Positions 45,517-53,035 of a stretch of 64,000 nt of DNA are shown piece by piece. Position 1 is the stretch's first letter. Each line of letters starts with the position of its first letter. The position numbers and the translations under genes are program-made. Under the pieces are notes generated by a model that saw only the letters and a list, made by a program, of their open reading frames with translations, was not told the origin of the DNA and did no database searches. Source of the DNA: Limibacter armeniacum (GTDB lineage: Bacteria; Bacteroidota; Bacteroidia; Cytophagales; Flammeovirgaceae); NCBI RefSeq assembly GCF_036880985.1, contig NZ_JBAJNO010000008.1, forward strand, positions 62,001-126,000, read 5' to 3'.

Positions 45517-45807
45517 TTATTCATTATCAAGTCTATTTAACCTATCAATTTCAGCAGCTATCAGAGCACCTGCTTTTTGAAGCTCTTTTATTCTCTCTGT
45601 AGGCTTCCAATGTTTTATATCCCATTTCATTGTCTTGAACCAACTAATAGGGCTAATATATGGCCTATGCTTAGGCGGGAGACAGTAGCAAAAAGCAGCA
45701 ATAGAAAGTTCTCCTTTCCTATGCTGATCATCGTGTTCAGCAGAATATCCTTCTTTCCCAATCTGTCTATTCCTTTCTTCAGCGATTAACTCAATTCCAG
45801 TTTTCAT
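45517..45807 (-). CDS. Early protein resembling dATP/dGTP diphosphohydrolase N-domain
   Basis: 96 residues. The stretch ELIAEERNRQIGKEGYSAEHDDQHRKGELSIAA and the end AGALIAAEIDRLNRL match a widespread phage family annotated as the N-terminal domain of a MazG-like dATP/dGTP diphosphohydrolase. It lacks a second half here and is short. It could trim the nucleotide pool or be an inactive relic; no catalytic test is possible from sequence. Confidence 0.6.
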   Translation of the reverse strand: MKTGIELIAEERNRQIGKEGYSAEHDDQHRKGELSIAAFCYCLPPKHRPYISPISWFKTMKWDIKHWKPTERIKELQKAGALIAAEIDRLNRLDNE

Positions 45808-45820
45808 TTTAGTTCTAGGT

Positions 45821-46267
45821 TTAAAGATTATTTATTAAAGAAATAGACATGACTACATACCCATCTTGCAGTCCAAAGTCTTTGAATATATAATTGATAC
45901 GGGTGTCAATGCGGCGACCAGTAAAGTCAGATATATCACTATTCCATTCCATCAGGCGTAATAAGTCTCCTACCTTAAATCCATTTCTATCATCCTTCCT
46001 AATTTCAAAGGTTTTCTTTCCGGATTCTACTTCATCAAAGTATTGAGGTAAAATCTTTAGTGTGTGGACCTGTACTTGCTCATAGTGCTTACATGAAAAG
46101 TCAGCTGGGAACATTAGGGAAGCTTGAATTTCTTTAGCTTTTTCGGGGGATCTTACAAGTCGCTCCAGTAAAGGAAGCGACATCATTTTTACCTTGTTTT
46201 TTGGGTTTTCGCACAAACCATAATCATCTGTTTTTATGCGGAAATGAGAGCAACTTTCACAGTTCAT
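45821..46267 (-). CDS. Cys-rich domain fused to DUF3850 (ASCH-like)
   Basis: 148 residues. The first 65 hold a metal site-like pattern (CESCSHFRI...GLCENP, later FSCKHY). The last 80, HTLKILPQYFDEVESGKKTFEIRKDDRNGFKVGDLLRLMEW, are a DUF3850 domain, an ASCH/PUA-like fold expected to bind RNA. The start overlaps the preceding stop by 4 bp. The fusion of a Cys-rich module to DUF3850 is unusual for a small phage gene. Confidence 0.75.
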   Translation of the reverse strand: MNCESCSHFRIKTDDYGLCENPKNKVKMMSLPLLERLVRSPEKAKEIQASLMFPADFSCKHYEQVQVHTLKILPQYFDEVESGKKTFEIRKDDRNGFKVGDLLRLMEWNSDISDFTGRRIDTRINYIFKDFGLQDGYVVMSISLINNL

Positions 46268-46791
46268 TTTGATTGAGGGGTTAGTGTTTCAATATTTTTT
46301 ACTGTTTCGAGGTATTGGATATTGTTGCCATACCTTAGCCCTTTAAGCCCTTGATAGAATTCTATAATGCTTTCATGATTAGTGAAAACCACTTTTGGCA
46401 AATGGAATGTGTATTCCTGATCGTAGTTGAACTCAATCTTTTTACCTGTCTTATAGAAATTATAAATCGCACGCAGGATCATTCTGGATTTGTCAACTGA
46501 ACAGGCGAGCCCTTCAATTTTTTCGATATAGAATTCAAAGTTTTGCTCAAGGAACTGGAAATTCTTTAAGATGAATTTCACATCTTCATTATCCCCAATT
46601 TGAGTGGTTATAAGAGCTGAAATAAATTTGTTCCAAGGATGCAGAACTGCCAAAGAAAAATCGTCTGGAGACTCTATTGCAGACGGTATTTCAATACCCT
46701 CACTGATAATTTTTTGATAGAGTTCAAGGTTTTTCTGTTCAATACGATGTGAGAGAATATCTATGGCATTTTTGAGGTCTTTTCTATTCAT
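46264..46791 (-). CDS. Unknown early phage protein
   Basis: 175 residues, mostly helical in the first 120, then strand-like (KIEFNYDQEYTFHLPKVVFTN). No membrane segment, no recognised motif. It is translationally coupled to the DUF3850 gene. Confidence 0.55.
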   Translation of the reverse strand: MNRKDLKNAIDILSHRIEQKNLELYQKIISEGIEIPSAIESPDDFSLAVLHPWNKFISALITTQIGDNEDVKFILKNFQFLEQNFEFYIEKIEGLACSVDKSRMILRAIYNFYKTGKKIEFNYDQEYTFHLPKVVFTNHESIIEFYQGLKGLRYGNNIQYLETVKNIETLTPQSK

Positions 46792-46865
46792 TTTGATTGA
46801 TCTTTGTTTTGTGAAATGATTAATTATCTGAGTGATACGTTATTGGCTGCTATACTTGCGTATTA

Positions 46866-46893
46866 ACACCGCACCTTATGATTGGTGCGGTGT
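46866..46893. other. Stable hairpin between early genes
   Basis: Perfect 10-bp stem ACACCGCACC/GGTGCGGTGT, 8-nt loop, 18 bp before the stop side of the following gene. It lacks a T-run; a similar ACCGC theme occurs near 45219 and 45504. Confidence 0.55.
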
Positions 46894-46911
46894 GGGGGAG
46901 CATAGCGCCAT

Positions 46912-47226
46912 TTAGTTGATTGTGAGAATGTCACCGGTGCCGTCTCGAAGGTCACGTTGCATTTCTGCTTGTACTTTAGCCTCCAGTGCAGTGTTCAAGT
47001 CGCTGAAAGTTTCCACTTCCTGAAAGTTTGTTTGGTATGGGGCGGCACGCATCAGTTTGATCACTCCATTTTCAAATAGCATCAGTTTAAACCGTTCCCT
47101 TTTAAGCTTTTCAAGTACCTCCCGTTTATGTTGCCTGGTATATTGTTGGTTCTTGTAGGTCAATACCAAGGTGTTTACTGAAAACGCAATCACGATTATG
47201 GAAAGAATGATGTCAATGGCTGTCAT
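46912..47226 (-). CDS. Small membrane-anchored early protein
   Basis: 104 residues. N-terminal membrane helix (IDIILSIIVIAFSVNTLVLTY), then a basic stretch (KNQQYTRQHKREVLEKLKRERFK) and an acidic C-terminal end. Possible inner-membrane anchor protein; function unknown. Confidence 0.55.
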   Translation of the reverse strand: MTAIDIILSIIVIAFSVNTLVLTYKNQQYTRQHKREVLEKLKRERFKLMLFENGVIKLMRAAPYQTNFQEVETFSDLNTALEAKVQAEMQRDLRDGTGDILTIN

Positions 47227-47241
47227 TTTGATTGGTGGTTT

Positions 47242-47496
47242 TTAAGGTTTGATCCATTCAAGATTTAGTTTTTCGCATTGAGCAATGAATAGCTCTTTTT
47301 CCGTTCCTCTCTTACGGTGGAAGGTTCTAACATTGCCGTAGCCTATACCTCTGCAGCAAATGCTGATATCATAATCCCTGTATTTGATGATCTGGCAGAT
47401 ATCTCTGAACCCGTCATAGTCTACAAAACATGCTGCGACTTTTCCGTCGCAGACATGTTGGTATAGGGTGTTATAGTCTTTTGATAAATTGTACAT
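47242..47496 (-). CDS. Unknown small early protein
   Basis: 84 residues with several cysteines (HVCDGKVAACFVDYDGF, ISICCRGIGYGNV), soluble. It sits 11 bp after the stop of the HTH-like gene. No family recognised. Confidence 0.5.
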   Translation of the reverse strand: MYNLSKDYNTLYQHVCDGKVAACFVDYDGFRDICQIIKYRDYDISICCRGIGYGNVRTFHRKRGTEKELFIAQCEKLNLEWIKP

Positions 47497-47507
47497 GAGG
47501 TGTTTGG

Positions 47508-48005
47508 TTAAGCTTTCTCTAATTCAGCCACTTCTTTTTTTGCGTGCATATCAGTTAGGGCTTTTTCGTAGGTTTGCGTATTGAACGAATACCCTCTTCC
47601 ATAGTACATTCCATCATTTTCACAGAATAGAGAGATTAACTCTAACCCTAAATGCTCATATTGCTTCCTAAGCTCTTTAATGTAGCTTCCGTTCCAGCCT
47701 GTTATTTGCTCAATATCTTTTCGTCTTACTCCTAAATCCCCCATACTATATCCTGCTACAATTAGAATCAGGCGATTGATGTCATTTAAGCCGCTAAAGT
47801 CAGCTGTTAGGGTGTAGTCGTTACAAGAGTCAGGTGTTTCTTTTATTCGTCCAGATATTTCTGACAGTGTGAGAAACTTATCTTGATGTTCCCATTCTTT
47901 AGCTTCATTAGCTAATAAGTCTAATGCAGTAAGTAACCTGACATTTGTATCTCCAGTGATCAGCCTAATTTGTAGATCGTAGATTTTTTGTTGTAGCGTA
48001 TTCAT
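47508..48005 (-). CDS. HTH-like early phage protein
   Basis: 165 residues. Residues 85-120 (MGDLGVRRKDIEQITGWNGSYIKELRKQYEHLGLELI) look like a helix-turn-helix with recognition helix. The N-terminal half is helical and acidic. Possibly a DNA-binding regulator of early genes. Not assigned to a family. Confidence 0.55.
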   Translation of the reverse strand: MNTLQQKIYDLQIRLITGDTNVRLLTALDLLANEAKEWEHQDKFLTLSEISGRIKETPDSCNDYTLTADFSGLNDINRLILIVAGYSMGDLGVRRKDIEQITGWNGSYIKELRKQYEHLGLELISLFCENDGMYYGRGYSFNTQTYEKALTDMHAKKEVAELEKA

Positions 48006-48030
48006 TTTCTAAAGGGTTTATTCGTTTAGT

Positions 48031-48324
48031 TTAAGATTTCACAAGGCCATGTTTGGTCATTTTTACATTGAGGGATTTCCAAACCTCTCTTGTATTTGGA
48101 ATCATGTATTTCATTACATTATCGTATGGTAAGTGTTGGAATAGCTTATCGGCTTCTTCAACCTTAATTGGCATGTTGCTATCAGAATCGTGATAGCCTT
48201 TTTCGGGTGATTCATACACTCCAGCTTGTTCTTTGGAGTAGCAATAACCTGCATTATTTGGTCTCCAAAGTGTGAGGTATTGCTCGTGTTTGGAGGTATG
48301 GCAAAGGGATATGATGTAGTACAT
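48031..48324 (-). CDS. Conserved-type phage protein, unknown
   Basis: 97 residues. Pattern YYIISLCHTSKHEQYLTLWRPNNAGYCYSKEQAGVYE..., ending with VWKSLNVKMTKHGLVKS, resembles hypothetical proteins I recall from Bacteroidota phages. No enzymatic motif. It starts 3 bp after the next upstream gene's stop. Confidence 0.55.
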   Translation of the reverse strand: MYYIISLCHTSKHEQYLTLWRPNNAGYCYSKEQAGVYESPEKGYHDSDSNMPIKVEEADKLFQHLPYDNVMKYMIPNTREVWKSLNVKMTKHGLVKS

Positions 48325-48327
48325 TTT

Positions 48328-48624
48328 CTAAAGGGTTTTGTCAATTCGATTAATAATATCGTTTCGTACCTGGTTAAGTGGACCAGATGTCATTCGGTAA
48401 GAGCGCATATGTTCATAGAGTCCTATGGCTTCGCTGTACCGGATGGTCACCTGCTTTTGTTCTGCAGGAACTCGAAGCAATTGCTGGTAAAGCTCCAGCA
48501 GTACGGCATCGTCCAGACTTTCCGGCTTGTTCCACATATAGATGGTGGCTAACGGGGAAAGCATCTGGCGTATCAGTATGATGTCGCCAGACTTTAGCTT
48601 GAGTTGGAATCTTAACTTGCTCAT
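48328..48624 (-). CDS. Unknown early phage protein
   Basis: 98 residues, mostly helical with beta-like ends, no motifs. Its start overlaps the stop of the Cys-containing upstream gene by 4 bp. Confidence 0.5.
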   Translation of the reverse strand: MSKLRFQLKLKSGDIILIRQMLSPLATIYMWNKPESLDDAVLLELYQQLLRVPAEQKQVTIRYSEAIGLYEHMRSYRMTSGPLNQVRNDIINRIDKTL

Positions 48625-49013
48625 CCGAAAAGCGTCATTTGGTTAGGGTTATCCGTCTGCTCCTTGGCTTCCTCCAGTTGTTTGAAGGCGGCGCACTTCG
48701 AGGGTATGTGCTTTTCGTAACCGATCATTTTCCCAATTTCCTCCGGAATGGTTGGCTGATTGATCATCATATCCATGGCCAGTTTTCCAATACACTCCTG
48801 TCCTTTGCGGACCAGCTCCTTACTTTCCTCAAATTGCGGCAGCTCATGATCTGGGTGGTGTGCCGTAAAGCATTTCTGGCACTTGAGGCAATTTTCTTCC
48901 ATCCACATGGACATATGGAAGGCACTGTCAAAGGGTTTTACACTGTCGAAGCGTTTCACTCCGTCAGACAATTGCTTGATGTAATTCAGGTTTTTTTCGA
49001 TGTTGATAATCAT
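48621..49013 (-). CDS. Early phage protein with CxxCxxC motif
   Basis: 130 residues. A cysteine cluster CLKCQKCFTAHHPDH (around residue 39) suggests a metal site, with a further Cys at 74 and one in SKCAAF. Helical elsewhere. Translationally coupled to the gene downstream. Function unknown. Confidence 0.5.
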   Translation of the reverse strand: MIINIEKNLNYIKQLSDGVKRFDSVKPFDSAFHMSMWMEENCLKCQKCFTAHHPDHELPQFEESKELVRKGQECIGKLAMDMMINQPTIPEEIGKMIGYEKHIPSKCAAFKQLEEAKEQTDNPNQMTLFG

Positions 49014-49038
49014 GGTCGGCGATTATTTTGGGTGAGTA

Positions 49039-49539
49039 TTAAGCTGTTATATCATCTATTTGGAGGTTGATCTTCTCATATTCCTCCATCAAAGCGTCGA
49101 GCTTCTCGTCTGGGGCTCCGTGCTCGAGTAGCTGCTGGTAGTCTGTCCAGAGTTTGGCTTTCTGCTTCTCCAGCTGTTCGAGCAGGTCTTTCTTTTGGTT
49201 CCCGTTTAGCTTCGGTTGGAAGAAATCCTTGCGGATATCGGCGAGCATCGGGCGTGATGGGTGTTGGTTGTGGTAGATGATGGCAACCTCTACGCCGTCT
49301 TTGTTGTGGATCTTTTCAGCAAGCTTGATCAGTTGGTTGAAACCATTGAATTCATTGGGTCTATGGGCTGAATGGAGGGCCTTGCGGCGCTCGGTGTTGA
49401 AGTCGTAGGAGTAGAAAACCTGTTTTTCTCCATTTCTTTTCAATACCCACATGCGGAAAAGGCTGTCCCTTTTACTTCTCTTCATCAGGATTCTCTGAAC
49501 CTCCTGTTGTCTAACTGCTTGAGTTTTGGCGATATTCAT
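49039..49539 (-). CDS. Early phage protein with C-terminal coiled coil
   Basis: 166 residues, basic N-terminus, then a region with some alpha/beta character (MWVLKRNGEKQVFYSYDF...) and a C-terminal coiled coil (KKDLLEQLEKQKAKLWTDYQQLLEHGAPDEKLDALMEEYEKIN). The gene start overlaps the rightward promoter-like element described at 49550. Function unknown. Confidence 0.5.
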   Translation of the reverse strand: MNIAKTQAVRQQEVQRILMKRSKRDSLFRMWVLKRNGEKQVFYSYDFNTERRKALHSAHRPNEFNGFNQLIKLAEKIHNKDGVEVAIIYHNQHPSRPMLADIRKDFFQPKLNGNQKKDLLEQLEKQKAKLWTDYQQLLEHGAPDEKLDALMEEYEKINLQIDDITA

Positions 49540-49549
49540 TGTTTTTTTG

Positions 49550-49631
49550 TATTTTTGGTTTGTTGATCCTTTGGCGGGATCATTGTTTTGAAATTAGAGG
49601 GATGCTTGGCGGCTTGACCCTCTTTTTTTTT
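49550..49631 (+). ncRNA. Candidate rightward small RNA upstream of leftward gene
   Basis: A TATTTTTG box (49550-49557), an exact TAnnTTTG, is followed by two hairpins: TGATCC/GGATCA (49564-49582) and AGAGGG/CCCTCT (49596-49623), the second with a long T-run. Predicted transcript about 70 nt, opposite to the leftward early operon and lying just upstream of the gene start at 49539. No ORF. Confidence 0.5.
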
Positions 49632-49639
49632 GCTTTATC

Positions 49640-50041
49640 AACTAAGTTTTTAGTTCACGGGCTATTCCCTCTCGTTTCCATTCTCAGATACCCACGGCAG
49701 TGCATATAGCTGGACGACCACTGCTGTGTCAGATCACCCTTGTCCTTGCCGTTGTAGCCACGTGTAGGAACTTTTTGACCTTGCTGACCTCTGGGCGTTG
49801 GCTTCTTCCCTTTGGGGGACTCACTACGCCACATTTAAAGCCTTTTTTCGAGCGGAGCGAGTGGGCCACTGCGTTATTGCAACATTTCAATTTGATCGTT
49901 GCCTGCCCTGCTGGGGTTTGAGTTATCCACATATTCACATTTGCCCTTTAGAGACCTCTTCTGTCTTTTCTGTCTTTTCTGTTTCTTAAGAGACTAAATA
50001 GATTTTATAGGTCATTTTGTCCTAGTGTTGTAAAAAAATCA
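49640..50041. other. Candidate replication-origin region
   Basis: A 400-bp gene-free stretch with a perfect-consensus DnaA box TTATCCACA at 49923-49931, three tandem 9-mers (CTGTCTTTT twice, then CTGTTTCTT) at 49961-49987, and an imperfect 10-bp hairpin (CACGGCAGTG/CACTGCTGTG) at 49693-49728. It sits beside the probable replication gene at 50042-50710. Origin function is inferred. Confidence 0.5.
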
Positions 50042-50710
50042 TCATTCTCGGCGGTTTATCAACATTCGACTGGCCAACTTATTCACAACATTTTCGATGC
50101 TTCTTTCATCCTTTTCGGTGTGTTCGTTTAGCTCAGGGAAATGCGTTTTGGCCTTGGTTTCGGTCTTGTCCAGGATGCGTTCTTCCTGCTCCTTGTTAAG
50201 AGGTCCGTCCAGTTCCAGTTCACGTCTTACCTCCAGCTCGGCTTCGGCAAACTGGATCACGTCACGGATCAGGTCGTCACAAAGCTTTATGGAGTAATTG
50301 TGGTATTGTTCACAGCCAATCCTTTTCTTTTCGATCACACCCATCTCTACCAGCCTTTGGATATGGCGGGCAACTGTTCGGGGAGATTGGTGGGTGGCAT
50401 TGCCCAGCAAGGCATTCGAGGTTTCGAACCAGCCATGATCAATTTCAGGCTCTTTATAGCGCATTTTGCCATGCGTGGTACTGGCCTCGTAGATGGTCAG
50501 GAAACGCTGGTTCAAGGCTCTGAGTGTAGCCAGCAGACCGCCCCGTATCTTCAGCTTGCGGGTCTCGTAATCAAACTTCTCGTTGTGCTTGTTGACATAC
50601 CCATAGAAGATATGGTAACTGTTTTGGTGAAAATTTCTTGGCTTTTGATACTTCCCTTTCTTATTTTGCGGGACGTCCCCGGGCGTAAAAATTCTTACTA
50701 CTAAGCTCAT
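50042..50710 (-). CDS. Winged-helix replication initiator-like protein
   Basis: 222 residues. Around residues 95-125 is NALLGNATHQSPRTVARHIQRLVEMGVIEKKRIG, a winged helix-turn-helix typical of phage/plasmid initiators and MarR-type regulators. The C-terminal third is highly charged. With the origin-like stretch directly downstream and iteron-like repeats upstream, a replisome-organising role (like lambda O) is likely but not proven. No helicase or polymerase gene is found in the prophage, so it must use host replication proteins. Confidence 0.55.
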   Translation of the reverse strand: MSLVVRIFTPGDVPQNKKGKYQKPRNFHQNSYHIFYGYVNKHNEKFDYETRKLKIRGGLLATLRALNQRFLTIYEASTTHGKMRYKEPEIDHGWFETSNALLGNATHQSPRTVARHIQRLVEMGVIEKKRIGCEQYHNYSIKLCDDLIRDVIQFAEAELEVRRELELDGPLNKEQEERILDKTETKAKTHFPELNEHTEKDERSIENVVNKLASRMLINRRE

Positions 50711-50724
50711 ATGAGTTTATTTAT

Positions 50725-50766
50725 GACCTCCGTTTGCTTTGGTCGGCGAGAACGGAGGTCTTTTTT
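50725..50766 (+). terminator. Rightward terminator between leftward genes
   Basis: Perfect 10-bp stem GACCTCCGTT/AACGGAGGTC with T6 on the plus side; on the minus side there is no T-run. It could end a short rightward transcript antisense to the early operon direction. Confidence 0.7.
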
Positions 50767-50772
50767 ATGCAA

Positions 50773-51045
50773 TTAGTTTTTACTGAATCCATACTTTGAG
50801 ACAAACTTGTGACAAGCCTCTTCGCTTTGTTGCATCAGCTCCAGGGCCTTCTCCAGCTCCTGTACAGACATGTATTCAAGTTTTGACTCAAACTGGTTGC
50901 GGACCACCTTCTTGTCCAGGTAGGCTGACATGCCACGCAGCAGCTTTGCTGTCAGGATGTAAACCTTACAGGTTGGGCGATCCACCTTGGCTGTGGTGAA
51001 GTTGCCTTCCCTTAGTATTTGCGGTGCTCTGTATTGTGATGCCAT
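50773..51045 (-). CDS. Small helical phage protein
   Basis: 90 residues, basic N-terminus, with helical C-terminal half (SVQELEKALELMQQSEEACHKFV). Between the membrane-protein gene and the initiator-like gene; role unknown. Confidence 0.5.
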   Translation of the reverse strand: MASQYRAPQILREGNFTTAKVDRPTCKVYILTAKLLRGMSAYLDKKVVRNQFESKLEYMSVQELEKALELMQQSEEACHKFVSKYGFSKN

Positions 51046-51063
51046 TTTTCAAACCTTTCTTGC

Positions 51064-52524
51064 TTACCGAGTATCGGGCCTGATGGACCGTGTACTCGTT
51101 GCTGATTCAAAGTTGATTCTTCCGTTTTCTGTCGTGTCACCGTATCGCTTGCTAGGTCGGTGCTCGTTGTTGTACTTGAAGCGACAACTGTCTGTACAGA
51201 ACTCTGCCCGTGGGCTGCGCTTCCAAGCTTCCTTGCCGCAGCACTTGCAGTGTATTTTGTACTTTCCGTCGGCGTCTTCCTCTTCCGAGTTACCGTTTAA
51301 ACCTACCGTGTCACCGTGTAAACTACCGTGTAACTTTACCGTGTCACCGTGTACTTGCTGATTATCAGACCGTGTCACCGTGTTATTTACCGTGTCATCG
51401 TGTTGATGCTGCGGGTACGGGTTTGATTCTACACTTTTGTACTTTTCAAGCATTTCTTCCAGTCGCTGCTTTTCTGAAATGATCCGCTCTAGGTTCGCAT
51501 GAAACCCGATTTGCCTTTTTTCCTCCTGTTCCTGTGGAGGTGGCAACTTGGAGGGTTCCGGTCCGGGAGCCTGTGTCCGCTTCTCAGCGGTCAACTGGTG
51601 TGGCTGCCTGAAAACCGGATACTGATCCCAAGTATAAGTGTCAAATGGTCGGCTATCGTAAAACCCTGTTTGCAATACCTGTTCTGCCTTTGCTTCCTGT
51701 GCTCTGCTGGTCTGGTAGCGGTACCGGGCATAAAAGCAGATCAGGAAAACGATGTCGCAGATAATGGCTACCGCTCCAGCTTTATTTGAATTGCTGCGAA
51801 CGGAAGAACTATTCGTTGCTAATGTGGTGGCTTCTTCTGAATTGAGGGAGGACAAATCTTTATCCTGCTTTTTGCGCAGGCGGGTGATTTCGTTCTCGTG
51901 ATTGCGGATGGTCTGGGCGATCGTCTTGTTATACATATTGATCTTACCCTTGTAGGACACTGACTGCTTGAAGTCCTCGAGAGCTTTGCGCTCTGCATCG
52001 ATCAGCTGCTCATACATGCGGTTAACATCAGTGCGCTGGCGGCGGAAATCTGACTCGATTTGCTCGGCTTGGTTTTGGATCTTTTCTCCCCAGTAATCTC
52101 CGCCCAGGAAAGAGGCGGAGATACTTAGGACAATAAACCCACATAACAAAACTGAGAAAAAAACTGGAGCAAAGCCTTCGTTGAAAAGCTTTTCCTGAAT
52201 GATCTGGGCACTTTCACGTTTGATGTATTCGATAAAGAATACCAGTAGCGCTGCGGCTGCATACCCGATTGCTTGCGTTAAGTACTCACTATCCAAATGC
52301 TGGCCCACGACTTCCGAGACTTGGTAGTAGACAAATATGGCAGCCAGCAGCGCACTGATACCTTGCACGAGGTATGAGAAGCCTCCTGCGAGGTTGTATA
52401 ATGGCTTGTAGACCAGGGCATCTGGTCGGGCTCTTAGCGCCTCCAGTGAACGCTCCCTGATCAGGTTCACTTTATCGTTTTCGCTTACATGCGTAATGAA
52501 ATGTCTTGACTGATTTGGTTTCAT
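51064..52524 (-). CDS. Polytopic membrane protein with C-terminal Cys motif
   Basis: 486 residues. Three membrane segments lie in residues about 50-150 (SYLVQGISALLAAIFVYYQV, IGYAAAALLVFFIEYI, PVFFSVLLCGFIVLSISASF). A long coiled coil follows (about 165-230) and then a fourth membrane segment near 248-262. The C-terminal cytoplasmic part is Pro/Gln-rich, then repeats HGDTV, and ends with CKCCGK...FCTDSCR, a CxxC plus CxxxC zinc-binding pattern. The DNA coding for the HGDTV part is the iteron-like array. Function unknown; its coiled coil and Zn site might link membrane and DNA. Confidence 0.65.
   Translation of the reverse strand: MKPNQSRHFITHVSENDKVNLIRERSLEALRARPDALVYKPLYNLAGGFSYLVQGISALLAAIFVYYQVSEVVGQHLDSEYLTQAIGYAAAALLVFFIEYIKRESAQIIQEKLFNEGFAPVFFSVLLCGFIVLSISASFLGGDYWGEKIQNQAEQIESDFRRQRTDVNRMYEQLIDAERKALEDFKQSVSYKGKINMYNKTIAQTIRNHENEITRLRKKQDKDLSSLNSEEATTLATNSSSVRSNSNKAGAVAIICDIVFLICFYARYRYQTSRAQEAKAEQVLQTGFYDSRPFDTYTWDQYPVFRQPHQLTAEKRTQAPGPEPSKLPPPQEQEEKRQIGFHANLERIISEKQRLEEMLEKYKSVESNPYPQHQHDDTVNNTVTRSDNQQVHGDTVKLHGSLHGDTVGLNGNSEEEDADGKYKIHCKCCGKEAWKRSPRAEFCTDSCRFKYNNEHRPSKRYGDTTENGRINFESATSTRSIRPDTR
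51305..51403 (+). repeat. Iteron-like array of ACCGTGT
   Basis: Nine copies of the 7-mer ACCGTGT (one with a mismatch, ATCGTGT) lie in 99 bp, eight of them as doublets ACCGTGTCACCGTGT with 8-bp periodicity. Doublets start at 51305, 51338, 51369 and 51389; a single copy is at 51325. Because the 8-bp period is not a multiple of three, the repeat is conserved as DNA and not just as a protein motif. It lies within the membrane-protein coding region. Confidence 0.75.
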
Positions 52525-52769
52525 AGTTTCTCTAGTCGGTTTTGGGTATCTGATTCAATCTGTCCAAGGAAGTGGTAGATGCTGTTGGCCAGCAGGCTAG
52601 GCATTATGTATTGCCCTGTTTGCCTTCCGGTGAGGATGTCCAGCCCCTGACTCTCCTTGATGCTGGCCCCGAGGTCTTGCCGGAGCTTTTGTACGGCACC
52701 TAACCGGGATTGCTCCCTGATCAGTGTAAGGTTTTTGGCATTTTCTTGGTTTTGTTCTAAATTGCGCAT
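52521..52769 (-). CDS. Small phage protein upstream of membrane protein
   Basis: 82 residues, with an N-terminal helical half rich in Gln/Asn and Arg (EQNQENAKNLTLIREQSRLGAVQKLRQ). Its stop overlaps the start of the 486-residue membrane protein by 4 bp (ATGA), so the two genes are coupled. Function unknown. Confidence 0.5.
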   Translation of the reverse strand: MRNLEQNQENAKNLTLIREQSRLGAVQKLRQDLGASIKESQGLDILTGRQTGQYIMPSLLANSIYHFLGQIESDTQNRLEKL

Positions 52770-52785
52770 AGTTCAAAATTCTTTT

Positions 52786-52824
52786 AAGGCGACAGCACTC
52801 CCAAATTGGCTGTCGCCTTTTTTT
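52786..52824 (+). terminator. Rightward terminator unit 1 in early region
   Basis: AAGGCGACAG/CTGTCGCCTT stem, then T-run on the plus strand; lies against the leftward operon. Confidence 0.75.
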
Positions 52825-52900
52825 GTGGGAAAAGAAAACTATTATCTTTTGTTTAGTTAATGGATAGACCGACTGATAACCTGTTTTATTAACTCTCTAG

Positions 52901-52931
52901 AGTCGCCCTTGGCATGTGGGGCGACTTTTTT
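52901..52931 (+). terminator. Rightward terminator unit 2
   Basis: AGTCGCCC/GGGCGACT stem, 10-nt loop, T-run. The upstream 60 bp resemble the stretch before unit 3 (TTTAGTTA, then TAGAC..GA). Confidence 0.75.
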
Positions 52932-53002
52932 ATTGCCTTTTGGTTATCAGTTTCTTATCTTGAAATTCTTCTTTTTAGTTAGTAACCTAGACGATGATCT
53001 AT

Positions 53003-53035
53003 AAGCCACCTTCCTACCATGGGGTGGCTTTTTTT
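53003..53035 (+). terminator. Rightward terminator unit 3
   Basis: Stem AAGCCACC/GGTGGCTT, 12-nt loop, T7, ending exactly at the stop of the next leftward gene. Confidence 0.75.
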
